Shown here piece after piece: positions 62,154 to 64,000 of a DNA stretch of 64,000 bases; within the stretch, counting starts at the first letter, position 1, and every line of letters begins with the position of its first letter. Source of the DNA: Fennellomyces sp. T-0311 (Eukaryota; Mucoromycota; Mucoromycetes; Mucorales; Lichtheimiaceae). The translations under genes were made by a program, and so were the position numbers. Where the stretch lies: the NCBI GenBank assembly GCA_025266875.1, contig JALLLT010000013.1:744001-808000 (forward strand), in the 5' to 3' direction. The notes beneath the pieces are model-generated. The model was not told the DNA's origin. It saw nothing but the letters and a program-made list of their open reading frames with translations, and searched no databases.

Positions 62154-64000
62154 CTATTTACTGGCAAGGGTTTGCATTGGACCTTTATAGTTCTTGCGAC
62201 CGCTGATGAACCAAAACGTCAATGAGAAAATCAAAATAGAACCGATCATCAAGCACGACCAATTCATTGTAACGGGGGATACCGGGTTAACACTTGGAAT
62301 ACAAAGGATGACACCAAAGAATACAATCCAGGAGAGCGCAATAATGTTGATCGGGATACTCCATCGTCCCAAGTCAAATGGTCCCTTATGCATATCATGG
62401 CGCTTCCAAATTAAACGGCAAAGGTATGGCAACCCATATGAGACGTTTAAGCAAATGACAGCAGTACTCATGATAGCCGACCAGTATTCTGGACTCGCCA
62501 ACGACTACCAAAGTATAAATCAGTTTCTTTGTTTATCTAATGAGTAGTATGTCAAAACTTACCGGCAAAATAACCAGAATAGCAATGGTAACTTCCAGTA
62601 TCAAAATACGAACAGGGACTTGGTTCTTTCCGGAAAGTTTGTACCAGAATCGATGATGAGGAATACATTGGTCGCGAGCCATAGACCACATTAACTGGGC
62701 AGTTGCATAGAAGATGTTGCAGAGGGATCCGAACTGAGTGACAATCAAAATCACCATGAAGAAAGCGGCAAGTGATTCATTCGTCGCACGCACAAATAGT
62801 GTTGATAATGGGAAAGTAGATTCTTGCAGTTCTTGGGCATCTTGAATCGAGAACAGCGTAGCAATGCAAAGCACAATACCTTGTACGATAGCGGCTACGA
62901 CCGAAATGATAATACCACGAGGACCAGTAATATCGGCGTTCTTGGTACCTTCAGAAATATGTGCACCATTTTCGTAACCAAGCTAATACAAACGATCATG
63001 TGTTATCATGAAGTTTTCAATTATTTTTCATAATATTAACTTACCAAAGTCCAGCCAGCTTGTAATAAGCCAAGGAAAAATGCAAGGCCAGAGTTTTGAT
63101 AACCTGTAGAGTTTTGGAATTCGGTGAATACCCAGGCAGCAGACGGATGCGACGGTGCCATGACCGGCATGACAATGATTACAATCAAGGTTCCGATAAG
63201 AACCCAAATCACTAGTAGTACCACCAATCTGTGAGTACGTACACATTTTTTCTCCTTAATTGAACCGGCTTTTGAACTTACCCATGAATTTGTTGAGATA
63301 GGCGCTGAACTTCAATCCAAGGTGTGAATATCCAACGCCAAGGAGGAGGAAAAGGATGTACAAGCCGACATTTACGCCTGGGTTACTGATTTGTTCCTCG
63401 TTGAGAATGTTTGCAATGGCTTATAGTGTTTTCAATCATCAGTTAGCTTCCAAAGCACATTATTAATTCGGGATGTTCTCTTTTACCAATAACGTAATCA
63501 CTCATGGTGTACGCCAGCGTCATCATAGCAGTTAAGAAGCCTCCAATGCACATGTACCCGCAAACCCAAGACATTACTGTATATGTAACCAAAGTAAGTA
63601 TATTTCCTTAGTGATGTGGCGCGGTGACGATACTCACCTGGACCATATTTCTTGTTGCTGAGGAGATAACACCAAGAGTATACACCACCATTTACAGGGT
63701 AAGCTATAGAAGAGAATATATATGAGCATTGGTCCGGTCGAATTGATTCGTATATACATACCTGAAAATACCTCAGCCATAGCTAAAGCGATGCACATAA
63801 TAAAAGGAGCCACGACGATCTATACATTGGGTATTAAGACACTAATCTGGAAGTCAAAATAGATAACTTACATAACCCCAAAACAATGACATTGGACCGC
63901 CAGCACTCATTGTCGCACTAAAACCTACAAGCCAGTTTGGCAGGACAGCCATAGTCGAGAACGAAAAGCCGGCTTGTACGAAGAGACTAATCTCTCGCTT
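62154..64000 (-). CDS. APC-superfamily amino-acid/GABA-type permease, partial
   Basis: The 5' end is beyond the right edge. Exons on the complement inside the window: 63872-64000, 63762-63819, 63638-63703, 63487-63576, 63282-63419, 63045-63211, 62563-62982, 62154-62504; 472 codons so far. It carries APC-family motifs: SAGGPMSLFWGY, AMAEVFSAYPVNGGVYSW, QAGWTLLGYENGAHISEGTK, and MARDQCIPHHRFW. This fits fungal GABA/choline/polyamine permeases of the UGA4/HNM1 group; the substrate is not readable. The exon starting at 63211 uses the acceptor ACTACTAG because an upstream AG gives a stop. About ten membrane helices are visible. Confidence 0.9.

Overview
This is eukaryotic, almost certainly fungal, DNA. 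Most genes are split by short GT-AG introns of about 45-100 nt with internal branch-point-like motifs. The gene set (ATG3, MED21, PCF11, VPS27, a synaptobrevin, a RNF220-like ligase, an AVT-type transporter, a GH12 glucanase, a fungal protoglobin) best fits an early-diverging fungus, probably Mucoromycota and Mucorales-like. That lineage call is inference from gene content and style, not from a marker phylogeny. I rebuilt the gene models below exon by exon from splice sites and reading phase. Where I name a family, the name rests on motifs I recognise; no database search was run.

Layout, left to right. 0.4-4.4 kb: a short-chain dehydrogenase, a U6 snRNA gene abutting a tRNA-like element, and VPS27 (ESCRT-0) on the minus strand. 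4.4-8.3 kb: AT-rich, with only unjoined coding fragments. 8.3-9.1 kb: a secreted GH12 glucanase, then a foldback repeat. 10.1-15.9 kb: a 9-exon ZNFX1-type helicase with NFX1 zinc fingers and a C-terminal RZ-like finger. 16.8-20.5 kb: MED21, an AVT-like amino-acid transporter and a GSKIP-domain protein. 22.4-24.5 kb: an NFKBIL1-like protein and an unrecognised protein. 24.5-29.8 kb: gene-poor, with a decayed coding relic. 29.8-34.0 kb: a tail-anchored protoglobin and a tandem pair of glutathione transferases, one of them frameshifted. 34.8-39.3 kb: a HutD-AstE/aspartoacylase fusion and a NAPE-PLD-like hydrolase. 39.8-49.6 kb: a secreted 3D-domain protein, a predicted glycosyltransferase, phosphoglucomutase, ATG3 and a response regulator. 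49.6-53.8 kb: gene-poor. 53.8-59.7 kb: a RNF220-like E3, PCF11 and a Snc-type v-SNARE. 62.2-64.0 kb: an APC amino-acid/GABA-type permease that runs off the right edge.

Most genes are housekeeping and unrelated in function. The most unusual item is the single reading frame joining a HutD domain to an AstE/aspartoacylase-type zinc hydrolase. Next are a protoglobin whose proximal haem histidine position reads tyrosine, and a U6 gene directly followed by a tRNA-like module that could supply a downstream B box. Several neighbours are divergent (PGM/ATG3, PCF11/SNC) or convergent (AVT/GSKIP, glycosyltransferase/PGM) with very short spacers.
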